Shown: positions 25,803 through 34,808 of the stretch, in pieces
Layout: each line of letters opens with the position of its first letter
Position numbering within the stretch: position 1 is the first letter of the stretch
From: Mucilaginibacter_A sp050954285
Lineage (GTDB): Bacteria; Bacteroidota; Bacteroidia; Sphingobacteriales; Sphingobacteriaceae
Length of the DNA: 64,000 nucleotides
Assembly: GCA_050954285.1 (NCBI GenBank)
Contig: JBPBPL010000013.1
Span: 103,995 to 167,994, forward strand
Reading direction: 5' to 3'
The notes under the pieces: model-generated
The model's database searches: none
What the model was told of the DNA's origin: nothing
What the model saw: only the letters and a program-made list of their open reading frames with translations
Translations under genes and position numbers: made by a program

Positions 25803-27161
25803 ATGAAGATCAAAAACCGGCTTTCGCTTTATTTTGCGCTGATTAGTTCGGGCATGCTGCTTGCTGTTTTTATCACTATTTATTTGTCTTTCGTGGTTTT
25901 TTTTCGGAATGATTTTTACACCCATTTAACCGAACGGGCCACAGTTACAGCAAGACTTTATTTGGAAGCCGATGAAATTTCTACTGACTCGCTCGAAAAA
26001 GTACGCAAAACCTATTTAAACGAATTGCCGGGCGAGGTGGTGCGGATATACAACAGCGAAAATAATGCTGCTTTTATCGAGGATAAAATGCAGTATTGGG
26101 ATAATAGAACCATTAATCAGGTTCGGAAAAATGGGTTTTTAGAATTTGCAGAAGGCAGCCGGCAGGAAGTCGGGATTTATTACCAGGATAACCAGGGAAA
26201 TTTTGTGATTTTGGTTTCGGCCAGAGATCAGGAAGCTTTGCATCGGTTGAAACAACTGCGGGAAATCATGTTTTTTCTGTTTTTTTTGGTTGGAGTGAGC
26301 TTATTTTTGATCGGCAGATTGTTTGCCCAACAAGCCCTGATGCCGTTGGGCGCGGTGGTAAAGCAGATGCAAAAAATCAGGGCAACTAATTTGCACTTGC
26401 GTGTGGATGAAGGCAAGGGAAAGGACGAGATCAGTAAATTGGCCCAGAGTTTTAATCAGCTTTTAGAACATCTGGAAAATGCTTTCGAGATGCAGAAAAC
26501 ATACATCGCTAATGCTTCGCACGAACTGCGAACACCGGTAACGAGCATCATCGGCGAGATTGAAGTAGCGCTTTATCATCCGCGCAGCGAAACTGAATAC
26601 CAGCTGTTGCTAAAATCGATTTTACAGGATTCGTCCCGTTTGAAAGAAACTATCAGTAGTTTGATGGAGCTGGCGCAGGTGGATGCGGATTATACACTGG
26701 CGGAACAAACAAATGTTCGGGTAGACGATTTAATCTGGGAACTGCAAACATACTGGAACCAGCAGGGAAAAGGTTGGCTGGAGGTGGTGATGCTGCAATT
26801 GCCGGAAGACGAAACCAGGCTCATTTTATCTGTAAACCGGCAACTGTTGGTTATTGCTCTGAACAATATTATTGGCAATGCTTTTAAATTTTCTAATCAG
26901 CAAACCGTTCAGCTAAGTCTTCAGGTTGATGCCTGCAAGCTTCAGATTTGCATTCAAGATCAGGGAATTGGTATTGCAGAGACCAATCAGCAGGCAATTT
27001 TTAATCCTTTTTTTCGGGGAGCAAATGCCCATGCTTTTTCGGGCAGCGGCATTGGTTTGTATATTGCCGATAAAGTGGTGCGATTATTTGGCGGCAACAT
27101 CAGTTTTACCTCCGTTACTGCCCAGGGAACAACGTTTTTAATTGCTTTTCCATTAGCATAA
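25803..27161 (+). CDS. Sensor histidine kinase (CzcS/CusS-like)
   Basis: A 452-residue inner-membrane kinase. The first transmembrane segment is at about 10-33, a periplasmic sensor at about 34-153, and the second segment (MFFLFFLVGVSLFLIGRLF) at about 155-175. A HAMP linker follows, then the H-box ASHELRTP with the phosphorylated His. The ATPase domain has the N-box (NNIIGNAFKFS) and the DQGIGIA and GSGIGLYIA glycine boxes. It is the partner of the OmpR-type regulator 11 bp upstream. Its place before an RND metal pump suggests a metal-ion signal. Confidence 0.92.
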   Translation: MKIKNRLSLYFALISSGMLLAVFITIYLSFVVFFRNDFYTHLTERATVTARLYLEADEISTDSLEKVRKTYLNELPGEVVRIYNSENNAAFIEDKMQYWDNRTINQVRKNGFLEFAEGSRQEVGIYYQDNQGNFVILVSARDQEALHRLKQLREIMFFLFFLVGVSLFLIGRLFAQQALMPLGAVVKQMQKIRATNLHLRVDEGKGKDEISKLAQSFNQLLEHLENAFEMQKTYIANASHELRTPVTSIIGEIEVALYHPRSETEYQLLLKSILQDSSRLKETISSLMELAQVDADYTLAEQTNVRVDDLIWELQTYWNQQGKGWLEVVMLQLPEDETRLILSVNRQLLVIALNNIIGNAFKFSNQQTVQLSLQVDACKLQICIQDQGIGIAETNQQAIFNPFFRGANAHAFSGSGIGLYIADKVVRLFGGNISFTSVTAQGTTFLIAFPLA

Positions 27162-27191
27162 ACAATACTCTTTAAAAATTTTGATAACCTG

Positions 27192-27205
27192 ATGCTTCTT
27201 TTACA
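27192..27205 (+). repeat. Dispersed element (TTC type)
   Basis: ATGCTTCTTTTACA with tail GTATAAAATG, 30 bp after the kinase gene. Confidence 0.65.
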
Positions 27206-27345
27206 AGTATAAAATGTTGGGATAAGTTATTAGATTATTATGAAGATTCTATTTCATATAAAATAATTTAAGTTTTAGTTTTGTGGAAAAGCAAATGTTT
27301 AAGTTTAAAGAACTTAAAAACAAATTCTAATCCCGCTTTAATGTG

Positions 27346-27359
27346 GTGCTTCTTTTATC
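27346..27359 (+). repeat. Dispersed element (TTC type)
   Basis: GTGCTTCTTTTATC, whose tail CATAAATTTG also forms the putative -7 box of the efflux operon. Confidence 0.65.
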
Positions 27360-27363
27360 ACCA

Positions 27364-27371
27364 TAAATTTG
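27364..27371 (+). promoter_or_regulatory. Putative -7 promoter box of the metal efflux operon
   Basis: TAAATTTG fits the Bacteroidota -7 consensus TAnnTTTG, 19 bp before the start codon of the first pump gene. A matching -33 TTTG was not clear. It may instead be just the tail of the dispersed element. Confidence 0.35.
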
Positions 27372-27390
27372 TTAAGAATAAAATATAATC

Positions 27391-28686
27391 ATGCATCAAA
27401 AATCAATAGCCGTGTTCTGGCTATGCCTGTGGTGGCTGATGGCTGGCGGAAACACTGCTTCTGCACAAGTAAATCCTTCAAGTCAGGACACCGTTAAGCT
27501 TAGTATCAAGCAAGCCGAAGAACAATTTTTAAGAAACAATTTACGGGTAATTGCCCAGCGTTACAACATTGATAATGCCAGCGCGCAGGTAATTACGGCA
27601 AGGCTGTTTCCTAATCCGGATTTCAGTTTTTCTAATGGTATTTATGCCAGTAATGTTAACCAGGGGCCGCCGGCTTACAAAGAAAGCACTTACAATATTT
27701 CACAGCTTTTTACTACGGCGGGCAAGCGTAACAAAAATATCCGACTGGCTAAAATTGGCGTTGACCAGGCCAAATACCAGTTTTTTGATCTGTTGCGCAC
27801 GCTGAAATATGCACTGCGCAACGATTTTTACAGTATTTATTTCCAGGAGCAGTCGTCCAAAGTTTATAATCAGGAAATCGGGTCATTATCACAAATTTTA
27901 GGTGCATTTAAAGAGCAGTATGCCAAAGGGAATATCGCCCAGAAAGAAGTGTTGCGTATCCAGTCGGAGCTTTATTCTTTGCAGGTAGAATATAACAATC
28001 TGCAGGTCAATATTGATACTACACAAGCTGAATTTAAGATGTTGCTGAAAATGCCGCCAGCAGTGTATGTAGTGCCGATTGTGAATGAGAGCAATTATAC
28101 CGGAAAGGATATTGTAACCCATGTGGCCTATCAGCAACTGCTTGATTCTGCATATGTTAATCGTTATGATTTGAAGTTTGCACAATCTACTGTAGATTAC
28201 AGCACTGCTAATTTATCATTGCAAAAAGCCTTGGCCGTACCGGATTTTTCTTTGTCGGCCAACTTTGATAAGCTGGGTGCTTACGGTAACAATTATATTG
28301 GCGGCGGCATTGAGTTTAACCTGCCGTTTTTTAACCGAAACCAGGGCGGCATCAAGCTGGCCCGCATCGCGATAGATCAAAGCAAGTTTGACTTGCAAAA
28401 CGTGCAAAATCAGGTTTCGATGGATGTTTCGGTAAATTATCAGGGTGCCCTGCGCCTGGAAAATTTATATAAAACCTTCGATCCGCAATTTAAATCTGAT
28501 TTCAATCACCTGATTAAGCAAGTATTTATCAACTACGAAAAAAGAAACATCAGTTTGCTGGAGTTCCTGGATTTTTATGATTCTTATAAAACCAACGTGC
28601 TGCAATTAAACAGCTTGCAACTCAGCCGTATTAATTCGCTGGAACAGCTCAATTTTGTTACAGGCACCCCATTTTTTAATCAATAA
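27391..28686 (+). CDS. TolC family outer-membrane protein of a metal RND pump (CzcC-like)
   Basis: A 431-residue protein with a signal peptide ending near ASAQ. It has two long helical-hairpin repeats typical of outer-membrane efflux proteins (about 40-225 and 240-430). It is the first gene of a three-gene cluster; the adaptor follows after 26 bp and the RND pump after a further 26 bp. This C-B-A order is that of czcCBA-type operons, so it should form the outer-membrane duct for heavy-metal cations. Confidence 0.9.
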   Translation: MHQKSIAVFWLCLWWLMAGGNTASAQVNPSSQDTVKLSIKQAEEQFLRNNLRVIAQRYNIDNASAQVITARLFPNPDFSFSNGIYASNVNQGPPAYKESTYNISQLFTTAGKRNKNIRLAKIGVDQAKYQFFDLLRTLKYALRNDFYSIYFQEQSSKVYNQEIGSLSQILGAFKEQYAKGNIAQKEVLRIQSELYSLQVEYNNLQVNIDTTQAEFKMLLKMPPAVYVVPIVNESNYTGKDIVTHVAYQQLLDSAYVNRYDLKFAQSTVDYSTANLSLQKALAVPDFSLSANFDKLGAYGNNYIGGGIEFNLPFFNRNQGGIKLARIAIDQSKFDLQNVQNQVSMDVSVNYQGALRLENLYKTFDPQFKSDFNHLIKQVFINYEKRNISLLEFLDFYDSYKTNVLQLNSLQLSRINSLEQLNFVTGTPFFNQ

Positions 28687-28712
28687 TCAAGCTCATTTTT
28701 TCTATCATATTT

Positions 28713-29819
28713 ATGAAAAAAAGTATCGTTAAAAACAGTATCCAGGTATTGAGTGCAGGTTTGATACTCTGCAGTTTATTTTCCTGCCAATCACACGAAA
28801 ACAATGCCAGCGATGTGCGCACGCCATATGTGGTGCCGGATTCGCTGATGAAAACCATGGTGATCGATACCGTTAAAACTTCCGACATTACCGATGCCCT
28901 AAAATTCAACGGTACGGTGGATTTCAACACTAATAATGTGGTGAGCGTTTTCCCGCTGGTAAGTGGTAATGTACAGAATATTAATGTTATGCCTGGAGAT
29001 TACGTGCATAAAGGGCAGGTTTTAGGGGTAATAAAAAGTGCTGAAGTGGCTAACTACAATTCTTCTTTAATTGATGCAGAAGCTTCATCACGATTAACGG
29101 CCAGACAGCTGGCGCAGCAAAAAGAGTTGTACAGAAGCGGTTTGGCTTCGCAGGTGGATATTACTAATGCAGAAGTGGCGCATGAGCAGGCTGAAGCTGC
29201 TAAAACAGCAGCACAACAAGTTTTGAGCATCAACGGCAATAACAAAAATGGCGAATATGTGATTAAAGCACCGATTGATGGCTTTGTCGTGCAAAAAAAT
29301 GTAAACAATGGTATGAGTATCCGTACGGATAACGGTACAGGCCTGCTTACTATTTCCAATCTGAAAAATGTATGGGTTCAGGCAAATGTTTATGAGGAAA
29401 ATATCTCTAAAGTGAAGCAGGGCGACCTGGTAGATGTGAGCATTATTTCTTACCCAGACCAAACTTTTAAAGGCAAAGTAAATGAAATTATGAACGTGCT
29501 GGATCAGACTTCTAAAGTAATGAAGATGCGTGTGGTATTGGATAACCCGAAATACCTGCTGAAACCAGGGATGTTTGCCACCGTGAGTTTGAATGATGAT
29601 GAGAACAAAAAGGGTATTTCGATATCCAGCAAAGCGTTAGTTTTTGATCATAGCCAGTATTACGTCATCACAGTGAAAGGGGAAAAAGATGTACAGATCC
29701 GTCCGGTGGAAGTGATCAGTATTAATGGTGCTACAGCTTATATTAAAAGCGGACTGGCACCTGGCGAGCGTGTGATAGCTTCTAATGCACTGCTTATTTA
29801 TGGCTCTTTAAACAGCTGA
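28713..29819 (+). CDS. Periplasmic adaptor of a metal RND pump (CzcB/CusB-like), lipoprotein
   Basis: A 368-residue adaptor. It has a lipoprotein signal with the lipobox Cys in LFSCQSHE (about residue 25), a lipoyl half (NINVMPGDYVHKGQVLG), a short helical hairpin (about 110-170), the second lipoyl half (YVIKAPIDGFVVQKN) and beta-barrel and membrane-proximal domains. It links the RND pump to the TolC protein. No His/Met-rich metal-binding extension is seen. Tight spacing on both sides supports one operon. Confidence 0.92.
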   Translation: MKKSIVKNSIQVLSAGLILCSLFSCQSHENNASDVRTPYVVPDSLMKTMVIDTVKTSDITDALKFNGTVDFNTNNVVSVFPLVSGNVQNINVMPGDYVHKGQVLGVIKSAEVANYNSSLIDAEASSRLTARQLAQQKELYRSGLASQVDITNAEVAHEQAEAAKTAAQQVLSINGNNKNGEYVIKAPIDGFVVQKNVNNGMSIRTDNGTGLLTISNLKNVWVQANVYEENISKVKQGDLVDVSIISYPDQTFKGKVNEIMNVLDQTSKVMKMRVVLDNPKYLLKPGMFATVSLNDDENKKGISISSKALVFDHSQYYVITVKGEKDVQIRPVEVISINGATAYIKSGLAPGERVIASNALLIYGSLNS

Positions 29820-29845
29820 TTTAACCTCTTTCAGATCTATAGAAA

Positions 29846-32800
29846 ATGATTAAAATTCTTAAAGGTATCATTGGGTTTTCCCTGAAAAACAGATACCTGA
29901 TTATATTTTTGGCGGTCGCGCTGGTTATTTCTGGTATCTATACGTTTATGCAGATGCCGATTGAAGCTTTTCCGGATGTAACCAATACGGAAGTGGACAT
30001 CATTACGCAATGGCCCGGGCAAAGTGCTGAGGAAGTGGAAAAATTGGTTACCATCCCAATTGAAATTGCCTTAAATCCGGTACAAAAAAAGGCCAGTTTG
30101 CGTTCTTCAACCATTTTTGGGTTGAGTTATGTAAAAGTACTTTTTGAAGATGGTGTACCCGATGCAGAAGCGCGCCAGCAGGTTTATAACTTACTAAATA
30201 ATGCTACTTTACCAACCGGAATTACGCCTTCCGTACAGCCGCCAATCGGCCCGACCGGTGAGATTTTCCGGTATACTTTGAAAAGTTCCGTGCGCGATGT
30301 GCGGGAACTGAAAACAATTCAGGATTGGGTGATCGATAGGCGTTTGCGTGCCATTCAAGGAATTGGTGATATAAACAGCTTCGGCGGCAAAACCAAAGCT
30401 TATGAAATTGCGGTTGATCCAGGCAAACTGGCAACTTTGGGCATTACACCACTGGATGTTTATGCGGCCGTGCAGAAAACTAACATTAATGTGGGCGGTG
30501 ATATGATTATCCAGAATAATCAGGCTTTTGCCGTGCGTGGTTTGGGCTTGCTGCAGGATATCAATCAGATTAAAAATGTGGTGGTGAGCAACAACAACGG
30601 TGTGCCCGTAATTGTGAATGACGTGGCTACTGTTTCTATTTCTAACCTGCCCAGATTGGGTTTGGTGGGAAGGAGTGATGCTATCATTGATAAAAATGGA
30701 AAACGCACTGTGGTAGATGATGAAGACGCTGTAGAAGCAATCATCGTGATGCGCAAAGGTGAAAATCCAACACGTGTTTTAGCCGATCTGAAAGCTGAAA
30801 TTAAAAAAATAAATGATGAAGTGTTGCCTGCTGATACGCAGATTGTGCCTTATTACGATCGTTCTAACCTAATCGGTTTTGCTACGCACACGGTGCTACA
30901 CAACCTGATCGAAGGTATTTTGCTGGTTACTTTCCTGGTATCCATCTTTATGTTCAACTGGCGCACCACGTTGATTGTTTCCATCATCATCCCGATGGCA
31001 TTGCTGTTTGCTTTTATTTGTTTGCACTTGATGGGCATGTCCGCTAACTTACTTTCACTTGGTGCGGTAGATTTCGGAATCATTATCGATGGGGCAGTGG
31101 TAATGGTAGAAGGTATGTTTGTAATCCTCGACCATGAAGCCTCACAAATGGGCATGGACAGATTTAACAAAAAAATAAAACTCGGCCTGATCCGTAATAA
31201 TGGTGCAACACTTGGCAAGGCAATATTTTTTGCCAAACTGATTATCATTACCGGTTTATTGCCCGTGTTTGCTTTTCAAAAAGTGGAAGGTAAACTGTTC
31301 TCCCCTTTGGCTTACACACTTGGGTTTGCCTTGTTAGGTGCTTTGATTACTACGCTTACACTGGTGCCAGTTTTAATCAGTATGCTGCTTAAAAAAGACG
31401 TGCACGAAAAGCATAACCCTTTTGTGCATCACCTCACTAATTTTATGCTTACAGGTTTCAATGCTGCTTTTAAGCATAAAAAAACAGTGGTGATATTTTC
31501 CCTGATTGCAATGGTGGTAGGTCTATTTTCTTTTAATTTTTTGGGAAGTGAATTTCTGCCGGAGCTAAATGAAGGTTCTATCTGGCTGCGGGTACAGTTG
31601 CCCTACAGTGTCTCATTGGATAAATCGGTACAAACGGCTAAGCAGGTTCGGGGTATTCTGATGACTTTTCCACAGGTAAAATATGTGGCCTCACAAACCG
31701 GCCGGCCGGATAACGGAACAGATGTTGCCGGGTTTTACAACAATGAGTTTGATGTGATTATGTACCCGGAAGACGACTGGAAACCCAAAATAACAAAAGA
31801 AGAACTGATTGACCAGATGCACGCTAAACTTGATAAACTTCCCGGAACGGAACTCAATTTTTCGCAGCCCATCAGCGATAACGTAGAAGAAGCAGTTTCT
31901 GGGGTAAAAGGTTCTATCGTGGTAAAAGTTTACGGGGATTCACTGAATTATAATGAAGATAAAGTTAACCAGGTTTACCAGGTATTAAAAAACGTACGTG
32001 GCATTGAAGATTTGGGCGTACTGAAAAGCATTGGTTTGCCAGAACTGGATATAAGATTGGATCAGCAGAAAATGGCCCAATATGGCGTAGCCACTACCGA
32101 TGCCAATACGGTTATCTCCATGGCCATCGGCGGTACGGCGGTTTCCACTTTGTATGAAGGTGTGCGGGCTTTTGATATCCGGATTCGTTTTCCGGATGCT
32201 TTCCGCAGAACGCCGGCCGATATTGGTAATTTGCAAGTGCCCACTTTAAGCGGCGGTAAAGTGCCGATCCGCGAGATTGCAACCATCAGTCAGAAAACAG
32301 GACCATGTTTGATTTTCAGGGATGGAAACGAACGTTATGCCACTGTTAAGTTTTCTGTTCGCGGCCGTGATATGGGCAGTACCATTGCCGAAGCGCAGCA
32401 AAAAGTAAACGCTGCGGTAAAGTTAAAACGAGGTTACCGCTTGGCTTGGCAAGGCGATTTCGAAAATCAGCAACGTGCCGAAAAACGGTTAACACAGGTT
32501 GTACCTATCAGTCTTGCACTCATCTTTTTCCTGCTGTATATTATGTTTGGTGATATTAAAGATGCGGCACTGGTATTTTTAAACGTGCCTTTTGCCATCG
32601 TTGGTGGTATTTTGGCTTTGATGGTTACTGGCACCAATTTCAGTATTTCGGCAGGTATTGGCTTCATTGCCTTGTTCGGTATTTGTATCCAGGATGGTGT
32701 ATTACTTATCACTGTTTTCAAGCAGAATATTGAAAAATTCCAGGGTCAGCATCAATCACTTTTAACCAGTTTACGGTTGGGTGTAAATTCCCGAATCCGG

Positions 32801-32998
32801 CCAGTGATGATGACGGCATTAATGGCCGCCATAGGTTTGCTCCCGGCAGCCGTTTCGCATGGAATCGGATCAGAAAGTTCAAGGCCATTGGCCAGGGTAG
32901 TAATTGGCGGTATTTTATGTGCAATGATTTTCAGTTTATGGGTTTTCCCGCTGATTTTTGGCTGGGCATACCGCAAAACGGATGAAACAACCAGATAG
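29846..32998 (+). CDS. Heavy-metal RND efflux pump (CzcA/CusA family)
   Basis: A 1050-residue inner-membrane proton antiporter. It has a first transmembrane helix at 14-32 and two large periplasmic loops (about 33-340 and 560-870). There are two clusters of helices, with the signature AVDFGIIIDGAVVMVEG at about 405-421. DFGxxxDGAxxxVE is the pattern of the divalent-cation (Co/Zn/Cd/Ni) branch, while the Cu/Ag branch has a different sequence here. The usual final Asn is Gly in this protein. The length is normal. The substrate class is inferred from the signature only. Confidence 0.92.
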   Translation: MIKILKGIIGFSLKNRYLIIFLAVALVISGIYTFMQMPIEAFPDVTNTEVDIITQWPGQSAEEVEKLVTIPIEIALNPVQKKASLRSSTIFGLSYVKVLFEDGVPDAEARQQVYNLLNNATLPTGITPSVQPPIGPTGEIFRYTLKSSVRDVRELKTIQDWVIDRRLRAIQGIGDINSFGGKTKAYEIAVDPGKLATLGITPLDVYAAVQKTNINVGGDMIIQNNQAFAVRGLGLLQDINQIKNVVVSNNNGVPVIVNDVATVSISNLPRLGLVGRSDAIIDKNGKRTVVDDEDAVEAIIVMRKGENPTRVLADLKAEIKKINDEVLPADTQIVPYYDRSNLIGFATHTVLHNLIEGILLVTFLVSIFMFNWRTTLIVSIIIPMALLFAFICLHLMGMSANLLSLGAVDFGIIIDGAVVMVEGMFVILDHEASQMGMDRFNKKIKLGLIRNNGATLGKAIFFAKLIIITGLLPVFAFQKVEGKLFSPLAYTLGFALLGALITTLTLVPVLISMLLKKDVHEKHNPFVHHLTNFMLTGFNAAFKHKKTVVIFSLIAMVVGLFSFNFLGSEFLPELNEGSIWLRVQLPYSVSLDKSVQTAKQVRGILMTFPQVKYVASQTGRPDNGTDVAGFYNNEFDVIMYPEDDWKPKITKEELIDQMHAKLDKLPGTELNFSQPISDNVEEAVSGVKGSIVVKVYGDSLNYNEDKVNQVYQVLKNVRGIEDLGVLKSIGLPELDIRLDQQKMAQYGVATTDANTVISMAIGGTAVSTLYEGVRAFDIRIRFPDAFRRTPADIGNLQVPTLSGGKVPIREIATISQKTGPCLIFRDGNERYATVKFSVRGRDMGSTIAEAQQKVNAAVKLKRGYRLAWQGDFENQQRAEKRLTQVVPISLALIFFLLYIMFGDIKDAALVFLNVPFAIVGGILALMVTGTNFSISAGIGFIALFGICIQDGVLLITVFKQNIEKFQGQHQSLLTSLRLGVNSRIRPVMMTALMAAIGLLPAAVSHGIGSESSRPLARVVIGGILCAMIFSLWVFPLIFGWAYRKTDETTR

Positions 32999-33016
32999 TA
33001 ATAAGCTAAATCATTG

Positions 33017-33065
33017 ATGCTTCTTTTATCGATATAAATTAGGATATTTTGATGCTTCTTTTATC
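33017..33065 (+). repeat. Two dispersed elements in direct tandem (TTC type)
   Basis: ATGCTTCTTTTATC at 33017-33030 and again at 33052-33065, 35 bp apart, each followed by an A/T tail (ATATAAATTAG and GCATAAAATCC). They lie between the pump gene and the next small gene. Confidence 0.8.
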
Positions 33066-33199
33066 AGCATAAAATCCTGCATAGCTTTTAGAGTTATGCA
33101 GGATTTTTATTTAAGGAGAATGTGTAACATTTTTAATCAAAAAGTTGTCTCAACAGAAAGCAACAACAAAAATTTATACTTAAAAACACCTTAAATAAG

Positions 33200-33559
33200 A
33201 TGAAAAAAACCATTATTATCACTTTATTAATAGTTGGAGTTATGGCTGTTGGCGTTGCCGCAATTAGCGGATTAACAGGCAGATGGACCGGCCAATTATT
33301 ATCGCCGGATGGCAATACCTCCGAAGTGGAATACAATTTTAAAACAGATGGGACTACATTAAGCGGCACTTTAGAAAGCGTTTACGGCTCTTCCAAAATT
33401 GAAAACGGCAAAGTTGATGGCAATCAGATCGTCTTCAACATTAACTTAAATGGCTTATACCTGCCGCATAAAGGCAAAATTTACCCGGATTCTGTAGCGA
33501 TGAATGTTGATTACAAAGGTTTGCCTTTGCACATTACACTTAAACGAAAAGCAAATTAA
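33200..33559 (+). CDS. Small exported beta-rich protein, unknown function
   Basis: A 119-residue product with an N-terminal hydrophobic signal or anchor (about 4-25). A short beta-rich domain begins ISGLTGRWTGQLLSPDG and contains alternating polar and hydrophobic strands (VEYNFKTDGTTLSGTLES). Similar short proteins are common in Sphingobacteriaceae and are often loosely named glycoside hydrolase or lipocalin-like. I see no catalytic motif. It has its own transcription unit, converging on the stomatin gene. Confidence 0.65.
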   Translation: MKKTIIITLLIVGVMAVGVAAISGLTGRWTGQLLSPDGNTSEVEYNFKTDGTTLSGTLESVYGSSKIENGKVDGNQIVFNINLNGLYLPHKGKIYPDSVAMNVDYKGLPLHITLKRKAN

Positions 33560-33569
33560 GGCTTAAAAA

Positions 33570-33606
33570 ACAGGCTTCAGCAGTAAATTTTACCGCTGAA
33601 GCCTGT
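33570..33606. terminator. Terminator between convergent genes
   Basis: Perfect 12-bp stem (ACAGGCTTCAGC and its complement). The U-run is good on the minus strand (CTGTTTTTT), so it mainly ends the stomatin gene. Confidence 0.8.
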
Positions 33607-33641
33607 TGCTTGTTAGTCATTTTGCAAGAATGCTTTGCTGG

Positions 33642-34409
33642 TTATTCCTCCGTTTTTGCTTTGGCAACCATTTCTGTAAAGCTTTTGGCAGCGTTGCTAA
33701 ATTCTGAAGGCATTAAAATAACCGTTGTTGTATTGTTATCGATACCAATTTCTGATAGCATTTGCATTCGTCTCAATTCCAGTGCAATCGGGCTGCCTTC
33801 CATTACTTTGGCACCTTGGGTTAGTTTGATGGAAGCTTCCAGTTCAGCTTCGGCTTTCACAATCCGCGCCCTTTTTTCACGGATGGCTTCTGCTTCCCGC
33901 GCCATTGCCCTTTGCATGGCTTCCGGTATTTCTACGTCCTTCATTTCCACCATTTCAATTTTAATGCCCCAAGGTTCGGTAGTTGTGTCTACCATTTTTT
34001 GTAATGTAGCATTAATTTGTTCCCTCTCACGCAAAACCTCATCCAAGGTATGCTGACCAATAATATTGCGCAACGCCGTAACAGAAAACTGGTAAACGGC
34101 TTTGTTATAATCGGCCACTTTAATAATGGCATTTTCCGGGTTGATGATTTTAAACCACAATACCGCGTTTACCTTAATCGTTACGCTATCCTTGGTAATG
34201 GTTTCCTGCTGTTCCAGGTCCACTGTTTTGGTACGGATATCCACCCGCTGTTCATATTCAATAAACGGAATGAGCCAGAAAAGCCCCGGCCCTCTAACAG
34301 AATCAAACCTGCCCAACCGGAAAACAATGGCACGCTGGTATTCCTGCGCAATGCGTAGCGACATCAGCAGTAGCACAACAATGATTGCAATAATAATATA
34401 CAGGATCAT
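33642..34409 (-). CDS. SPFH/stomatin-family membrane protein (slipin)
   Basis: About 255 residues from the ATG at 34409, which places a hydrophobic anchor at residues 1-18. The SPFH/band-7 domain follows (EYQRAIVFRLGRFDSVRGPG, then about 150 residues). An Ala/Glu/Arg-rich coiled coil (REAEAIREKRARIVKAEAE) lies before the C-terminus. Stomatin-like proteins form oligomeric scaffolds in the inner membrane. The usual NfeD partner gene is not adjacent. Confidence 0.9.
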   Translation of the reverse strand: MILYIIIAIIVVLLLMSLRIAQEYQRAIVFRLGRFDSVRGPGLFWLIPFIEYEQRVDIRTKTVDLEQQETITKDSVTIKVNAVLWFKIINPENAIIKVADYNKAVYQFSVTALRNIIGQHTLDEVLREREQINATLQKMVDTTTEPWGIKIEMVEMKDVEIPEAMQRAMAREAEAIREKRARIVKAEAELEASIKLTQGAKVMEGSPIALELRRMQMLSEIGIDNNTTTVILMPSEFSNAAKSFTEMVAKAKTEE

Positions 34410-34499
34410 ATTTAGGTGTTTTTTAAGAAGCTTTGCTGTACAAGCCTGCAAAACTGCTTATCAAATGTACATTTATTTGATGTTTATCGACACAAAATT

Positions 34500-34660
34500 C
34501 CTTTTTATCGGCACTTCATCCGGCTAATAATTTTCAATTTACATCTTTGAAACAGTAAATAAAAAAGAAGATGGAACGCAGATAATGTAATTGATTGACA
34601 AGCTATTTTTATGGTTGATTAGTGTTAAGATGCCGGGTTAACCCCCGGCATCTTATTTTT
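34500..34660 (+). ncRNA. Candidate small RNA ending at an orphan terminator
   Basis: A strong hairpin (AAGATGCCGGG at 34627-34637 with its complement at 34644-34654, then TTATTTTTT) has no plus-strand gene in front of it for more than 1 kb. A promoter-like ACATCTTTG lies near 34540. The transcript would be about 100 nt. Its existence is an inference from the terminator alone. Confidence 0.3.
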
Positions 34661-34737
34661 TGATCCGATTACTTACTATAAAACTATTGGAAACCAGTTG
34701 CTTGTTTCGATAAACGGTAACACAAACCCAATTAACA

Positions 34738-34804
34738 ATGCTGTTTTTACCCCTGTTTTTCTCCTTGAAGCGATATCTCTAAATTTACTCGATAAAAGAA
34801 GCAT
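34738..34804. repeat. Two dispersed elements, TGT type then inverted TTC type
   Basis: ATGCTGTTTTTACC (34738-34751) and, in opposite orientation, GATAAAAGAAGCAT (34791-34804) with its tail CTAAATTTAC. The second ends 4 bp before the ATG of the pirin-like gene. Confidence 0.7.
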
Positions 34805-34808
34805 CCGT

